This document shows positions 62,829 to 64,000 of a stretch of DNA of 64,000 bases, one piece after another (the stretch's first letter is position 1; each line of letters opens with the position of its first letter). Under the pieces are notes generated by a model. It worked only from the letters and a program-made list of their open reading frames with translations, made no database searches and was not told the DNA's origin. Source of the DNA: KACC-23026 sp963829575 (GTDB taxonomy: Bacteria; Bacillota; Bacilli; Bacillales; Sporolactobacillaceae). Position numbers and translations under genes: made by a program. The DNA lies in the NCBI GenBank assembly GCA_963829575.1, contig CAWHJF010000016.1:496001-560000 (forward strand), read 5' to 3'.

Positions 62829-63833
62829 TTAAAGCCCTTGTTTTGCAACGAAAGCAGCAAGATCTACAACGCGGTTGGAGTAACCTGTTTCGTTGTCATA
62901 CCAAGAAACAACTTTAACCATGTTGTCTTCAAGAACCATTGTAGAAAGACCATCCACGATGGAAGAATGACGGTTGCCATTGTAGTCTGTAGAAACGAGT
63001 GGCTCGTCGCTGTAGTCAAGAATACCTTTTAATTCGCCTTCAGCAGCTTCTTTCAAAGCAGCATTCACTTCATCAACTGTCACGTTCTTGTCAAGCTCAG
63101 CTACAAGGTCAACAATCGAAACGTTTGGAGTTGGTACACGCATCGCCATACCATTTAGTTTCCCTTTAAGTTCTGGAAGTACAAGAGAAACCGCTTTTGC
63201 AGCACCAGTAGATGTAGGGATAATGTTCTCAGCAGCAGCACGTGCACGACGGTAGTCTTTGTGCGGCAAGTCAAGAATTTGTTGGTCGTTCGTGTATGAG
63301 TGAACCGTTGTCATCATACCGCGCTTCACGCCAAACTTGTCATTTAAGACTTTAGCAAATGGCGCTAAGCAGTTTGTTGTACAAGAAGCGTTAGAGATCA
63401 CATCATGAGATGCTGCATCGTATTTGTCGTTGTTCACACCCATAACGATTGTGATGTCTTCGTTGTTCGCTGGAGCCGAAATAATAACTTTTTTAGCACC
63501 TGCTTCGATGTGCTTTGCAGCATCGTCACGGTTTGTAAAGCGACCAGTGGATTCTACAACGATTTCAACGCCAAGATTTCCCCAGCCAAGTTGAGCAGGA
63601 TCGCGTTCAGATAAAACTTTGATTGTCTCGCCGTTTACAACAAGGTCCGTTCCGCTTACTTCTACTGTTGCATCAAGTTTTCCATGAACTGTATCATATT
63701 GAAGAAGGTGGGCAAGCATGTTAGCGTCTGTTAAGTCGTTCACCGCTACGATTTCAACTTCTGGATTGTTTAATGCAGCACGGAATACGTTACGACCAAT
63801 ACGTCCAAAACCATTAATACCTACTTTTACCAT
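62829..63833 (-). CDS. gapA: Glyceraldehyde-3-phosphate dehydrogenase (glycolytic)
   Basis: A 334-residue NAD-dependent enzyme. The NAD site is GINGFGRIGRNVFR, the catalytic Cys151 is in ASCTTNCLAP, and the catalytic His in HSYTNDQQ. Length matches B. subtilis GapA. AGGAGG precedes the ATG at 63833. It lies 58 bp after the cggR stop, as in B. subtilis, where CggR represses the operon until fructose 1,6-bisphosphate rises. Confidence 0.97.
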   Translation of the reverse strand: MVKVGINGFGRIGRNVFRAALNNPEVEIVAVNDLTDANMLAHLLQYDTVHGKLDATVEVSGTDLVVNGETIKVLSERDPAQLGWGNLGVEIVVESTGRFTNRDDAAKHIEAGAKKVIISAPANNEDITIVMGVNNDKYDAASHDVISNASCTTNCLAPFAKVLNDKFGVKRGMMTTVHSYTNDQQILDLPHKDYRRARAAAENIIPTSTGAAKAVSLVLPELKGKLNGMAMRVPTPNVSIVDLVAELDKNVTVDEVNAALKEAAEGELKGILDYSDEPLVSTDYNGNRHSSIVDGLSTMVLEDNMVKVVSWYDNETGYSNRVVDLAAFVAKQGL

Positions 63834-63891
63834 TTTGTTTCCTCCTCAGAATTAAACCATAATTTTTAAAAAGGTGATGAAACCTCTTTAC

Positions 63892-64000
63892 TCACATTTT
63901 CAATAACTGGCGCGCGGCTCCTTCATCCGTTACTAGGATTGACTTGGGGCCTTGTTTGTAATAGGCTTCAATCGCTTTAGCCTTTGACTTTCCGCCAGCA
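63892..64000 (-). CDS. cggR: Central glycolytic genes regulator CggR, C-terminal end (partial)
   Basis: The last 36 codons of a gene run to TGA at 63892: the end reads KAIEAYYKQGPKSILVTDEG, then AARQLLKM. This matches the C-terminus of the SorC-type repressor CggR, and the position directly upstream of gapA agrees. The rest lies outside the window, so the DNA-binding part cannot be judged. Confidence 0.85.
   Translation of the reverse strand, partial: AGGKSKAKAIEAYYKQGPKSILVTDEGAARQLLKM

Overview
The window is about 64 kb of chromosome from a spore-forming, low-to-mid GC Gram-positive bacterium of the order Bacillales. I infer Bacillaceae or a close relative from yunB (a sporulation gene), ypjP, lipM, yumC-type ferredoxin-NADP reductase, clpE with CtsR boxes, hxlR/hxlAB, yjlC-ndh, and the conserved cggR-gapA-pgk-tpiA-gpmI-eno, secG-est-rnr-smpB-ssrA block. 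I cannot name the genus. Start codons are often TTG or GTG, and most genes have strong purine-rich ribosome sites and clear intrinsic terminators. There are no rRNA genes, tRNA genes, CRISPR arrays, intact insertion sequences or prophage genes; the only stable RNA I find is tmRNA.

Layout. 1-5.4 kb: the end of an SGNH hydrolase, a dispersed repeat, an MFS permease, ypjP, a soluble sensor kinase, and a broken cobalamin-binding protein. 5.4-6.85 kb: a 26-copy tandem array of about 52 bp units. 6.9-14 kb: glutamate synthase (gltB, gltD) and its divergent LysR regulator gltC. 14-23 kb: lipA-lipM (lipoate), a YitT-like membrane protein, ferredoxin-NADP reductase, an AIM24 protein, clpE, a small unknown gene and yunB. 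22.9-23.8 kb: a second array (194 bp unit with a large hairpin). 23.9-28.7 kb: nadE, a tiny ORF, a Cys-rich four-helix protein, an APH-like kinase, and a DedA/GtrA/glycosyltransferase operon.

29-34 kb: a signalling operon (HD-GYP protein, DUF3307 membrane protein, class III nucleotide cyclase with SRPBCC and zinc-ribbon modules), then an FMN reductase, YceI and a divergent YodB-like redox regulator. 34.5-40.5 kb: yjlC-ndh, a YhdH/YhfP-type reductase, a luciferase-like oxidoreductase, and the formaldehyde-fixing hxlR/hxlAB locus. 41-52 kb: galT-galM, a TolB-like protein, a nickel/cobalt permease, a fasciclin protein, an SDR, a PadR/MFS drug-efflux operon and a TsuA-type thiosulfate permease. 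52-64 kb (all on the minus strand): tmRNA, smpB, a frameshifted rnr, est, secG, a third tandem array (100 bp unit), and the lower glycolysis genes eno, gpmI, tpiA, pgk, gapA with the 3' end of cggR at the edge.

How it fits together: the right end couples triose glycolysis to protein export and ribosome rescue/RNA decay. The middle is a set of small stress and detoxification loci (formaldehyde, quinone/thiol stress, drug efflux), each next to its own regulator. The least explained content is three unrelated intergenic tandem arrays, the cyclase/HD-GYP operon, two genes broken in the reading frame (the cobalamin protein and rnr), and a substituted P-loop in NadE.
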